Source: Salegentibacter sp. (lineage in GTDB: Bacteria; Bacteroidota; Bacteroidia; Flavobacteriales; Flavobacteriaceae). From it: 64,000 bases of DNA. Both the position numbers and the translations under genes were made by a program. Location: NCBI GenBank assembly GCA_024635795.1, contig JAGXIH010000024.1, forward strand, positions 1 through 64,000, given 5' to 3'. This document shows, one piece after another, positions 46,654 through 55,360 of this stretch (positions within the stretch are counted from its first letter, which is position 1; each line of letters opens with the position of its first letter). The notes under the pieces are model-generated. The model made no database searches. It was given only the letters and a program-made list of their open reading frames with translations, and was not told the origin of the DNA.

Positions 46654-47295
46654 CTAAAATTCAAACTCTCCAACATACGCACTAGCGGAAGCCCGTTGTT
46701 CTTCGGGTTGGTGGAAACCGATCCAGAGATGAACTATCATTCCTTCCCAGGAATTATCCAACTGAAAAGTATACGAAGCATCATTTCTATTGGCAAGATT
46801 TGTTTTGTAGAATAAACGGTTTGTCTCCGGGGCGTAGCAGGCCAGCAGGAGTCGGTCGTTGGGAAAAGCCATTGCCTGATGAGAATTATCACCCCAGTTT
46901 ATTTTAAAACTATGACTTCCCGGAAAGAGCTCCAGGCTCACTCCCTCAGCGGGACGCAGATCGCCGAAACTGATCAGGGCTTTGGGATAATTGATCCGGT
47001 AGCTCTCATCCTCGAACAAAAGCGCATGTTTCAAGTAATAGGATTTAGCGGCATGAAAGCCTGATGTAGCTTTTTGAAAAGGGAAATAGCATTCCTTAAT
47101 AAAGCCCTGTATGGGGATAAGGAAATCCATTACCAGTTTCATCTTATTGCGCTGCAGCTGCTTCACCGCACTGGGTTTTTTCCGCGTCGGGCCTGGCCTG
47201 GAACTGATATAAGCTCCGTTTTTACCATTTTTAAATACCAGTTCCCCGGCTTTCCCTGAAAGTTCCCCCAAAGGATTTTTGACTATTCTTGCCAT
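46654..47295 (-). CDS. DUF6266 family protein
   Basis: This protein of 213 residues is counted from ATG 47295 (MARIVKNPLGELSGKAGELV). The DUF6266 hallmarks are the G-x-x-S-G-K-A-G start, SSRPGPTRKKPSAVKQLQRN, and the C-terminal beta-rich half ending AYVGEFEF. The family is frequent in Bacteroidota and its function is unknown; it may be secreted or a structural surface protein. The frame extends further upstream but without conserved sequence. Confidence 0.8.
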   Translation of the reverse strand: MARIVKNPLGELSGKAGELVFKNGKNGAYISSRPGPTRKKPSAVKQLQRNKMKLVMDFLIPIQGFIKECYFPFQKATSGFHAAKSYYLKHALLFEDESYRINYPKALISFGDLRPAEGVSLELFPGSHSFKINWGDNSHQAMAFPNDRLLLACYAPETNRLFYKTNLANRNDASYTFQLDNSWEGMIVHLWIGFHQPEEQRASASAYVGEFEF

Positions 47296-47580
47296 GATTA
47301 TGCTATTTTTGTATTTAAAAATAAGATATAAGTAGTTAATAAACAATAGGCTAGCTATAGTTTGGCCGTAGCTTCTTCGAAGTTTCTTCGATTTTCCCTT
47401 GTAAACAGGGACTTTTTACGGAGAAACTTCGAAGGAGTTACGAGGGAGTTACGAATGAATTATAAAGAAGGCATAACATTCATATAGGGCTTCCTGGAAT
47501 ATGAAAGTGTTTGTGGTTTAGTGTTAGTTGTTCATTTCTGTACGTCCCTGGTATAGGTTGACCACTAAAGTCAACTATTA
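47296..47580. other. Intergenic region before the IS3 element
   Basis: No gene is seen. An imperfect repeat of CTTCGAAG(T/G)- and GTTACGA-type words (GAAGTTTCTTCGATTTTCCC, AACTTCGAAGGAGTTACGAG, GGAGTTACGAATGA) lies at 47375-47460 and can pair (CTTCGAAGTTTCT with AGAAACTTCGAAG), giving a long hairpin of about 13 bp around 47375-47430. Confidence 0.45.
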
Positions 47581-47979
47581 ATGAAAGCAAATGTTCAATT
47601 AATTAAAAAGCAAAGGGAATTTTCTACTGAATTCAAACATCAAATTGTTACTGATTTTGAAAGCGGAAAATATAGTGTGAAGCAGTTAGGGCGACTCCAT
47701 GGTATTGCGGATACCGTTATTTATCGTTGGATTTATAAATTTTCTACCTTTAACGAGAGAGGGTCAAGAATTATAGAAATGAAAGATAGTAGTAGTAAAA
47801 GGATGAAAGAAATGGAAGCCAGAATTAAGGAACTCGAGGCTACCGTTGGTCGTAAACAAATCCAGGTAGATTATTTGGAGAAGATGATAGAAATTGCCAA
47901 ATCTGAAATGGATATCGACATTAAAAAAAACTACAATACCCCACAATCAGCTGGTTCAGGGAAAACAAAGAAAAAATGA
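47581..47979 (+). CDS. IS3-family transposase OrfA
   Basis: This 132-residue protein has an N-terminal helix-turn-helix (REFSTEFKHQIVTDFESGKY, LGRLHGIADTVIYRWIYKF) and a leucine-zipper-like coiled coil (MEARIKELEATVGRKQIQVD). The frame appears intact. It overlaps the broken orfB by four bases (ATGA), as is usual where the two proteins are coupled or fused by frameshifting. Confidence 0.85.
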   Translation: MKANVQLIKKQREFSTEFKHQIVTDFESGKYSVKQLGRLHGIADTVIYRWIYKFSTFNERGSRIIEMKDSSSKRMKEMEARIKELEATVGRKQIQVDYLEKMIEIAKSEMDIDIKKNYNTPQSAGSGKTKKK

Positions 47980-48750
47980 GTTATTCTTTGAACCAACTTT
48001 ATGAAGGTATTGGAATCAGTAAACAAGCTGTACATCAATATGAACGAAGACAAACTGTGTTTGATCGTCGTTTAATGGCGTTAATGTCTGAAGCCAATGA
48101 TATTCGTAGAGACCATCCTGGTTGTGGGGTGGAGAAAATGTATTATACTTTAAAGCCTTGTTTTATTGGCAGGGATCGTTTTGTTGAAACTTTCATGCAG
48201 TTAGGCTACCGTTTGAAGAGGAAGAAGAATTATAGCCGGACAACTATTGCAGGAAAGATCTATTATCCTAACCAGATCAAAGGTCTGGAGGTTAATGCTC
48301 CTTCAGTGGTTATACTCTAAAGAGATTGTAGGTTATAAGGTCTCGGATCACATGAGAGGAACAGCTAATGTTCAGGCTCTCAAGATGGCTTTAAAAGAGC
48401 ACAAAGCTCCAAAGATCCATTATTCAGACAGAGGGAGTCAGTACACCTATAAAGCATATGTTGATCTTTTACAGGCTAACTCAACCACGATCAGTATGGC
48501 TCTCAGTGCACAGGATAATGCTTATGCAGAAAGAATCAACAAAACAATTAAAGAAGAATATTTAGATCACTGGAAGCCACAATCCTTTAACCAATTAAAA
48601 TCTCAGGTAAGGAAGGCCGTTAAAAACTATAATATTAAAAGAACTCACGATCATTTAGGAAAAAAGAGTCCTAAAGATTTTATCAATTATTGGTCAACAC
48701 TTCCAGGAGAAAAAAGACCAGTAATTACTATTTTTGATAATGAAAATTAA
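47976..48750 (+). pseudogene. IS3-family transposase OrfB, internal deletion and frameshift
   Basis: The N-terminal part (47976-48320) ends in KGLEVNAPSVVIL; the C-terminal part resumes in another frame at SKEIVGYKVSDHMRGTANVQ and runs to the end, with HYSDRGSQYTYK and NAYAERINKTIKEEY. Intact relatives read PSVVWQSDITYI... and then VFIIDVYTKEIVGY. The region with the first catalytic Asp of the DDE triad, about 70 bases, is missing. Asp of SDRGSQY and Glu of AERINKTIKEE remain. Confidence 0.85.
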
Positions 48751-48769
48751 TGTTTAAAACCGGTCAACA

Positions 48770-49242
48770 CTATTCAGTACTCTACAGACTACAAACTGAG
48801 AACAGACAACTCACAACTCACAACTCCAACCAAACCCGCCGTCGCCAAGACCCCGGCGGGCAAGCCAATCCCGAATCCCGAATCCCATATTAACCCCCCT
48901 ACGCTCCGGCTTCGGCGGGCAAGCTCACAAGAACTGACAACTCACAACACACAACTGATAACCGAGAACAGACAACCCGCCTCCGCCCAGGCCAAGGCGG
49001 GCAAGCTCACAACTGATAACCGAGAACAGACAACTGATAAACTCACAACTGCCAACTCACAACTGAGAACAGACAACTCCAAACCCCAAACCCCAAACAA
49101 CAAACAGCTCGAATCCCCAATCCCCAATTAACCCTCCTACGCTCCGGCTTCGGGGGGCAAGCTCACAACAGATAACTGAGAACAGACAACTCACAACAGA
49201 CAACTCACAACCATAAACAACAAACAATAAACCCCAAACAGG
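48770..49242. repeat. C/A-rich low-complexity tract of short repeated words
   Basis: Nearly G-free DNA in which words such as ACTCACAACT, TGAGAACAGACAACT and AACTGATAACCGAGAACAGA recur many times. Two copies of CTACGCTCCGGCTTCGG-GGGCAAGCTCACAA lie at about 48899 and 49137, and CCCGCC / GGCGGG arms can form hairpins. No gene is present. Confidence 0.75.
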
Positions 49243-50382
49243 CTAAGGCCTAACGACCGACTCATAAAACCTGATATTTTCTACCACCACCACCTCTGTG
49301 GAAAATTTTGCAACCACCCGCTTTCTCGCCGCTTTCCCCATTTGATCTGCGAGTTCCTTGTTTTTGAGTAGTTCAAGCACCTTTTTGGAGTAGGTAGCGT
49401 GGTCTTTGGGATCTACGGTATATCCGGTTTCCCCATCAATCATCACTTCCTTTGCCCATCCAATATTTGAGGTTACCAGGGCTTTTTCCATGGCCATGGC
49501 CTCAAGCCAGGTCATGGGCAGGGCTTCGGCGAAGCTGGGCAACACGATCACCCCCGCCCGGGAGATGCGGGATTTGATCTCCTCATAGGGCAGACTGCCC
49601 GTCCAGAGTACTTGTTTTTTTGCTTCTTCGGTTAATATTTCCTCAAACAGGCTGCGGGTGGATTTTTTGCTTTGAATATCTATCACATCACGACCCGCCA
49701 TGATCAGGCGGGCGTTGGGGTTTTGCTGGTTTACCAGGTTAAAGATATGGGCCAGTTCCAGCACCCCTTTTTTCCTGATGACACTCCCGAAATATAGGAT
49801 GGTATCCGGTGTTGGTGCTTCTCCCGCTGACTTGAAAGCTTCTACATCCACCGAGTTGGGGATCACCCTGATCTCTTGTTTCAATCCAAAGATATCTCTC
49901 GTTTTATTTGCGGTAAAATCACTAACTGAGAGCAAATGATCTGCATTCTTTAAGGCCAGCTTCTCAAACCAGAAGTTTTTCTTCTTCTGCGGCCGACCCT
50001 CCAATCGACAAAAATAGGAGTCGCTGCCGTGCATTCTTATCACCAGCGGACATTTAAGCCTCATAAAAGCTGTTATCCCCGTCCAATCCGTGGCCTCCAG
50101 GGCATAGATCTGATCTTCCAGGATTACTTTATTGATATAGAACTCCAGGTATTTCCTGTAGCGGTACCAGCCGAAAAAGTCATACTTCAGCTGCCTGATA
50201 AAATAAAAGCTTATCCCATCCTCTTCAAAGACTTCATCCTTTTCCTGTCCATAAATAAAAACACTGATACGAATCTTTCTTTTTACTAACTGCTCTGCCA
50301 GGTTTTTAATGCTGGTTCCAAGTCCGCCGGAGGGGGTGGAGTGGGGGTGAGGGTACTCGGGAGTTAGGAAGGATAGGTGCAT
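49243..50382 (-). CDS. Glycosyltransferase family 4 (GT-B)
   Basis: This 379-residue protein starts MHLSFLTPEYPHPHSTPSGG (nucleotide-sugar enzymes of GT4 begin with such a G-G-loop) and has the donor-side block SLPYEEIKSRISRAGVIVLP then FAEALPMTWLEAMAMEKALV, with the E-x7-E motif (Glu of AEALP and LEAMAME), and DGETGYTVDP. It would add a sugar to a growing surface glycan. It is followed upstream by the GT-C gene with a 4-base gap. Confidence 0.92.
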   Translation of the reverse strand: MHLSFLTPEYPHPHSTPSGGLGTSIKNLAEQLVKRKIRISVFIYGQEKDEVFEEDGISFYFIRQLKYDFFGWYRYRKYLEFYINKVILEDQIYALEATDWTGITAFMRLKCPLVIRMHGSDSYFCRLEGRPQKKKNFWFEKLALKNADHLLSVSDFTANKTRDIFGLKQEIRVIPNSVDVEAFKSAGEAPTPDTILYFGSVIRKKGVLELAHIFNLVNQQNPNARLIMAGRDVIDIQSKKSTRSLFEEILTEEAKKQVLWTGSLPYEEIKSRISRAGVIVLPSFAEALPMTWLEAMAMEKALVTSNIGWAKEVMIDGETGYTVDPKDHATYSKKVLELLKNKELADQMGKAARKRVVAKFSTEVVVVENIRFYESVVRP

Positions 50383-50386
50383 TAGA

Positions 50387-51610
50387 TTAAAAGATTTTTG
50401 TGATTAAGTTGTAAGAATCATAACCGGCGAATAGGCTTAAGATTATCATATTAAAGATTAAAAGATATGGCGGTATCTTGTTGTTTTTTTCCAGGTGACT
50501 ATAATATAAAATTGATAATATAAAAACAGGTGCCAACCATCTCATTTCAACAAAGGAAATTATAATTAAGGAAAATATAAAAATCATTATAGAAACAGAT
50601 ACGGGAATAAAAAGTTCTAAATTAAGCCTTTGGGTTTTATAATATTTTCTAGTTGGAAAAAAGAGAATACTTAATAAAATTAAGCCGAGTAGGCGAGTAT
50701 GATAAATCATAACATAAAATATGTCCTTGAAAAACTCCTTTACCGTTAAGTTTATATCGTGGGTTAATCCGGCAAAAAGACTTTTAGGTAAAGAATCCTC
50801 ACCATATTTTTTTAAATAAAGATCAGTCTCCTTCCAGGTGGGATGGGATTGAAATTCTAATTCCTTGTTATTCACTTTTAATTGTGCCAGATATTGCCTT
50901 TGTGACCAGGTTGCAGTAACAGATTTTGGAGGTAATTTTCGGTCATATGAAAGATAGCCTTTGGTACTTAGAGAAGGTAAATTGATTAAAAGCAGGCCTG
51001 TTAGTAAGAAAACAGGGATTAAAGTGTTTTTGCTAAAGGAAATGCCTTTTATATAAAAGATGATCAATCCCAGTATTATAACAGGAAAATAAACAAGAGA
51101 AAGTTCTCTGGTAAAAACGGCAATCAACAGAGCCGAGATGGCAAAATTCAGATTATAATTTTTCCCAATGCTAGCCTTAGAAGCTTCATATAAAAAAACT
51201 GAAAGGGAGAGAAAGAATAAAGTGTCGTTTGTCCCATAATAGAAATATCCTGAGGCACTTATAAAGAATGCCAAATAAATGTATCCTGACTTTGGAAGCT
51301 TTAAGTTTTGCCTAATTAGGTATAAAAAAAATAATATCAACAATGTGATATTAACAAGCCTCAGAGCTATATAGTATTTCATGAATAGGCTTAAAGGGTA
51401 AGCCAGAATCATATAAGGAATTGATATGTTTTTTTTTATGGCTTCAAACCAACCATTTTCTTTAATGAAATTTAGATCAGCTATAAATAAATTTTCATCA
51501 CCTCCTGATAGGTCCGATCGAGAGATGTAGTAATAGGCGGCAAGAACAAAATATATTATGACTAAAGTGAAGAAGGCAGATTTAATTTTGGAGAAGTATC
51601 TATTCTTCAT
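50387..51610 (-). CDS. Polytopic membrane protein, GT-C-type glycosyltransferase candidate
   Basis: This 407-residue protein has about ten membrane helices. The first large loop contains G-G-D-E-N-L-F, an Asp-Glu motif positioned like the catalytic acidic residues of GT-C glycosyltransferases and ArnT-like proteins. The soluble loop between helices (residues about 225-280) is rich in Lys and Gln. It may transfer a lipid-linked sugar to the glycan in the periplasm, but a flippase or polymerase role cannot be excluded. Confidence 0.65.
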   Translation of the reverse strand: MKNRYFSKIKSAFFTLVIIYFVLAAYYYISRSDLSGGDENLFIADLNFIKENGWFEAIKKNISIPYMILAYPLSLFMKYYIALRLVNITLLILFFLYLIRQNLKLPKSGYIYLAFFISASGYFYYGTNDTLFFLSLSVFLYEASKASIGKNYNLNFAISALLIAVFTRELSLVYFPVIILGLIIFYIKGISFSKNTLIPVFLLTGLLLINLPSLSTKGYLSYDRKLPPKSVTATWSQRQYLAQLKVNNKELEFQSHPTWKETDLYLKKYGEDSLPKSLFAGLTHDINLTVKEFFKDIFYVMIYHTRLLGLILLSILFFPTRKYYKTQRLNLELFIPVSVSIMIFIFSLIIISFVEMRWLAPVFILSILYYSHLEKNNKIPPYLLIFNMIILSLFAGYDSYNLITKIF

Positions 51611-51751
51611 ATGACGTAAGAGTAATTTTGATTTGTTTCAAAAAGAGGTAGCCTTATACGAACAAAAGAAATCATAGCCTGTAAAAATTGACATCTTAAA
51701 ATGCAGTTCGGAAATTAATTTGCAACCAGAAAATCAATTAAAATTTTTTTT

Positions 51752-53167
51752 TTAAATATATTCTTTAATAATTAATTTCCAAATCATTTCTGAAGCCTTA
51801 TCCGCTGGCTCCCGGTTTATCTTCTTAAACCATTCCATTGCTTTTTGAGCTTTATCGTTTGGATTTTTTAAAGCCTTTTCCAGTTTAGACTGAATTTCAT
51901 TTTTTGAATTTAACCAGTAAACTTCGTTCCCTGTGGGCATCGATCGGAAATGCACAAATTTATATACCTTTTCGGGTGACCAATCAGCCTGGATTTTATC
52001 AGCCACCTCATAATTTAGATATAAACAGGGCTTTCCGAATATCGCAAAATCAAAAACCATCGAGGAACCTACATTGACTACGGCTTCTGAGTGAATAATG
52101 GTGTTTATTTGTAGGCTTAGATCCTCTTTGGTAGGTAAAACAGTATTCCATTGCACTCCGGTTTTTTCCCATTTGGGTGCAATTGAGACTATCAGGTCTT
52201 TAAATTTCTCCAACACCTTATCGTACCGGTTTGAGAAATCTACCGGGCAACGGCGAAAGATGATTCCCAGCTTATGCCCTCCGGAATTTATTTTTCTGAC
52301 AGCTTCAGCGATATCATTCAGATACTGAGGGTCGTCAGGAGATGTGGTGACATCATCCCCACTGAAACAGATATATTTTTTCGAAGAATCCAGACCCTGC
52401 TCCTTAAAAAACTCTTCCCGGCTCTGTCTCAGACTCAAATCATAATGCGGTTCAAACTGCGGACTTCCAGTAACAAATACTTGATCCTTTTTTATATAGG
52501 GATAGAAACTCAATAACTCTTCCTTCATATACTCACTCCAAACAAAATAATGATCGGTTTCCACCACCATAGTGGCTTTTGGCAGGTTATCCCAGGAGAA
52601 AATAAAACTGGCGGTAGGAATGCCAAGGTCCTGTGCCGCCGTTAGGGGTGCTACAGCATTCACCGGGCGTTGGTTTGTACAAAAAACCAGGTCTGGTTTT
52701 TCATTTTCCAGTATAGTTCTACAGCTTTTATAAAATACTCCCTTTCTCTCTGAGCCTTTCATTTGGTTCCTCAGTCGTTGCAGGCCTGCTTCTCCTTTAG
52801 TTCGGTTTATTAGTTGATCAACAATTAAATTTTTTACCCGGGCTTTCAGGTTTTTTTTGGAGGCAGGGAATTTGTAGTCCTGGTAAACAGGATCTGCAAA
52901 TTTTTGAGTCCAGTAATCGAGCTCTGAAATTATTTTCGCCCGTTTTAAAAGATCAGTTCCTGCCCTGGGTTTTCCCTGCAGTTTTATTTCTTTATAGCCT
53001 AAGGTAGTCAGATCAAATGGGGTGTGGTTCCAAAAGATCACTTCCCATCCCATTTCTTTACCAATCTCCACGAAAGAGGTAAAGGCGAAATTTCGCAGGC
53101 CTACCCCGTCAGGAAGCAGGATTAAAATTTTCTTTTTAGGTTTCAAAATGGGCCGTTGTAATTTCAT
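51752..53167 (-). CDS. GT-B-fold glycosyltransferase-like protein
   Basis: This 471-residue protein shows an N-terminal Rossmann start (KKKILILLPDGVGLRNFAFT), CTNQRPVNAVAPLTAAQDLG, SFIFSWDNLPKATMVVETDH, a hinge (VFVTGSPQFEP) and C-terminal blocks (AVVNVGSSMVFDFAIFGKPC) as in CDP-glycerol glycerophosphotransferase-like and UDP-GlcNAc epimerase-like GT-B proteins. No signal or membrane helix is seen. The substrate is unknown. It is divergent from the sulfotransferase at 53253. Confidence 0.75.
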   Translation of the reverse strand: MKLQRPILKPKKKILILLPDGVGLRNFAFTSFVEIGKEMGWEVIFWNHTPFDLTTLGYKEIKLQGKPRAGTDLLKRAKIISELDYWTQKFADPVYQDYKFPASKKNLKARVKNLIVDQLINRTKGEAGLQRLRNQMKGSERKGVFYKSCRTILENEKPDLVFCTNQRPVNAVAPLTAAQDLGIPTASFIFSWDNLPKATMVVETDHYFVWSEYMKEELLSFYPYIKKDQVFVTGSPQFEPHYDLSLRQSREEFFKEQGLDSSKKYICFSGDDVTTSPDDPQYLNDIAEAVRKINSGGHKLGIIFRRCPVDFSNRYDKVLEKFKDLIVSIAPKWEKTGVQWNTVLPTKEDLSLQINTIIHSEAVVNVGSSMVFDFAIFGKPCLYLNYEVADKIQADWSPEKVYKFVHFRSMPTGNEVYWLNSKNEIQSKLEKALKNPNDKAQKAMEWFKKINREPADKASEMIWKLIIKEYI

Positions 53168-53252
53168 TTCAAATATAGGAAAATGTTATTGCGGGAAATC
53201 TGTTTAATATATTTCTTAATAAATTGTAAATTTCAAACCCGAAACATTTTAG

Positions 53253-53975
53253 ATGATAAGTCATAAACATAAATGTATTTTCGTACATATCCCCAAAACT
53301 GCGGGAATGAGTATTGAGAATTCTTTCCTCCGTTCTTTGGGCTTGCAATTTTATCAGGGCCAATGCCCGCCGCTTTTACTTTCATTTAACAAAGATAAAA
53401 AAGTGGGACCTCCTTCCCTCGCACACCTTACTCCTGAGCAATATCTGGAGTACTCTTATATCTCAAAAGAACTGTTTGACAACTACTTTAAATTCGCCTT
53501 TGTAAGAAATCCCTGGGCCAGGGCGGTATCTATTTATAAGTATTTTAAATATCATAGAATCCTGAGTTTTGAAGGGTTTATGAAATATCGATTCCCAAAG
53601 CTATGGGAAGAACGTTATGATTTTGTCAGGCCACAGGTTGATTTCCTGTATGATGCACATGGAAAGCAACAGGTGGATTTTATAGGCAAGTTTGAGAAAC
53701 TGAAAGAAGATTTTGAGTTCGTACGGAACAATGTATCTCACCCCCTTGAAGATCTGCTCCATATTAATAAACCACCCCGCCCTCATAACTGGTATAGCCG
53801 TTGGAACAGGCGGTTCATTTATGCTGAACTCAGGCAGCGCCCACACCTTATAAAGCACCTTAATTTATTTAGCCCGGTTTGGTCGAATTACAGAGATTAT
53901 TATTCTCCGGAGGCTCTCCAAATTGTAGAAGAACACTATAGGAAAGACATAGATTTACTAAAATATAAATTTTGA
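53253..53975 (+). CDS. Sulfotransferase family 2-type protein (glycan sulfotransferase)
   Basis: This 240-residue protein has the PAPS 5'-phosphosulfate loop HIPKTAGMS (residues 12-20) and the 3'-phosphate motif FVRNPWARAVSIYKYF (83-98), the two marks of the sulfotransferase-2 family. A second protein of the same subfamily is encoded at 61292 with a near-identical first 20 residues. It would add sulfate to the surface polysaccharide. A relic of an exporter gene follows directly. Confidence 0.88.
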   Translation: MISHKHKCIFVHIPKTAGMSIENSFLRSLGLQFYQGQCPPLLLSFNKDKKVGPPSLAHLTPEQYLEYSYISKELFDNYFKFAFVRNPWARAVSIYKYFKYHRILSFEGFMKYRFPKLWEERYDFVRPQVDFLYDAHGKQQVDFIGKFEKLKEDFEFVRNNVSHPLEDLLHINKPPRPHNWYSRWNRRFIYAELRQRPHLIKHLNLFSPVWSNYRDYYSPEALQIVEEHYRKDIDLLKYKF

Positions 53976-53978
53976 GAA

Positions 53979-54170
53979 GAATATTTTACCAGGCCTCTTA
54001 CCGGATTTTACTTGCTTACCGTGGCACGACTGGAATTCCTGAAATATTATTTAATAGTCCTGGCGGCTTCTATTTCTTGTTTTTCCTTGCGCCTATGGCA
54101 TATCAAATTTCTATGTTTATTACTGTGTACAACGATCCTATCTGCTTACCTGGTGGAAGAATTCCATGAA
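53979..54170 (+). pseudogene. Relic of an ABC-2 permease (Wzm) 3' end
   Basis: DNA at about 54058-54120 (GTCCTGGCGGC, then TTTTCCTTGCG, CTATGGCATATCAAATTTCT) aligns with 57018-57080 (GTCCTGGCTGC, CTCCTTGCTT, TAATGGCTTATCGAATTTCT), the last codons of the intact Wzm gene. Weaker similarity extends upstream to the preceding ACCAG. No frame is preserved. An open frame of 65 codons from a TTG at 53972 mixes these frames and is not a gene. Confidence 0.6.
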
Positions 54171-54286
54171 AATTCCTGTTCTACATTTTGATTTCTTTAT
54201 ACCACAAAACAAATTCGTATGGTCTGGGTGATTTTTTTCCTTTCAAATAGCATATGTCGATGGCAGGATCTTCTTTTAGAAAGATA

Positions 54287-54973
54287 TTATTCAGATTTTT
54301 TGGGTGTATATTTGAAAATTTGTTGATTTCTTGGATGACCCCAGTCTCCGATTACATCAACATCCCATCCATTAGCAATACCAAAATTTTTCGCTTCCTC
54401 TATAGTATAGTGAAAAATGCCATGACTATGCGCTTCTTTGGGATTTATAGTTCGAGTCGGAGAGATGAAATATGTGGCAAAAAATAACCCGTTTTCATCA
54501 AAATGTTCTCTCAAATTTCTAAAGCAAGTATGAATAAGACTGGATGGTAAATGAGTGAATAAGGATTGAGCAATAGCAAAATTAGGTTTTTTTTCAAATT
54601 TTTGAAATTTAAAATTTGCAGATACTACAAAAGTTGGTTCTTTTAATTGTATCCATTTTTGTTCTAATTCTTTTTCAAGACCTAACTTTATTAAATTTTT
54701 CTCTTTGTCCATCCCAAGATAATTCCCTTTATTTAGGTATGGGATTAAATGAACTCCGGCTCTAAGACTTCCACAAGCAATATCAAGAAATATATCTTCA
54801 GGACGTAATCCGTTTTTTAAAAGAAACCTAAATTGTAATGAACCTATTTCATCCCAATAACCACCAACATAATTTCGATGTCCCATTTTTTTTATTCCTT
54901 TTTCGCCTTGAGGTAATAAGGCGGTATTCTTTTTTTTAGAAATGAATAGGGATTTCAAAGTTTTCTTTAACAT
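54287..54973 (-). CDS. Class I SAM-dependent methyltransferase
   Basis: This 228-residue protein has SAM motif I FLDIACGSLRAG, a motif II-like YLGMDKEKNLIKLGLEKELE and later blocks AIAQSLFTHLPSSLIHTCFR and LFFATYFISPT. It lacks a transmembrane segment. It would methylate a sugar of the polysaccharide or its lipid end. It is the only leftward gene of this sub-cluster, surrounded by the exporter relics. Confidence 0.82.
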   Translation of the reverse strand: MLKKTLKSLFISKKKNTALLPQGEKGIKKMGHRNYVGGYWDEIGSLQFRFLLKNGLRPEDIFLDIACGSLRAGVHLIPYLNKGNYLGMDKEKNLIKLGLEKELEQKWIQLKEPTFVVSANFKFQKFEKKPNFAIAQSLFTHLPSSLIHTCFRNLREHFDENGLFFATYFISPTRTINPKEAHSHGIFHYTIEEAKNFGIANGWDVDVIGDWGHPRNQQIFKYTPKKSE

Positions 54974-55270
54974 TTTATAAGTATTGAAATAAATTACAGC
55001 TAATTTAGATTTTTATATTAATTTTTCATTTATAAAATTTTAAAACATCATTAGGATCCGGTGAAAATGTGGTTTTAGATTGAATTGCTTATTTTGATAA
55101 ATCGGCTTTTATAGCTCATATGCAATGAGCACAATCACATTCCACGCCTGTTCTAATTTACGCTTATTTTCCTATTTTTACACCAAACCGATCTGCGTGC
55201 TCCGCCAAAAAACTATAAAACCGAGGTAAATTAAGAAATCCGAAATAATTCGTCCCACTCTGTAAAATCT
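54974..55270. other. Intergenic leader of a lost transporter gene
   Basis: No gene is seen. The part from about 55150 (TTTTCCTATTTTTACACC) resembles the Wzt leader at about 57170 (ATTTTCTATTTTTACCTAAT), so this is probably the leader of the second, lost Wzt copy. Confidence 0.5.
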
Positions 55271-55360
55271 GTGGATCTCGAAGTCGGCATAAAAGTAGAA
55301 GATCTCTTCAAAAAGTTCTGCAAAGAATCAAAAAACCAAAAAACAGCACTAAACCTGAAA
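55271..55360 (+). pseudogene. Relic of a Wzt ATPase N-terminus
   Basis: The 30 codons before the FkbM methyltransferase read VGIKVEDLFKKFCKESKNQK, closely matching VLVKVENLSKKFCKDLKTSL at the start of the intact Wzt (57278-57337). The frame happens to continue into the next gene. The relic explains why a longer FkbM frame exists from 55271. Confidence 0.75.

Larger units (their letters stand above)
47556..48769 (+). mobile_element. IS3-family insertion sequence, inactive copy
   Basis: Two reading frames (orfA and a broken orfB) lie between imperfect terminal repeats: left GGTTGACCACTA (47556 on) and right, read inward, TGTTGACCGGTT (48769 inward). Both share GTTGACC. I see no clear target-site duplication. 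A deletion in orfB makes this copy dead unless complemented. Confidence 0.75.

Noticed and set aside
48770-49242. CRISPR array in the repeat tract
   Set aside because: The repeated words vary in length and spacing, there are no unique equal-length spacers and no cas genes.
53972-54169. A 65-codon frame after the sulfotransferase gene
   Set aside because: Starts at TTG and mixes frames of a degraded Wzm end; treated as a pseudogene relic.
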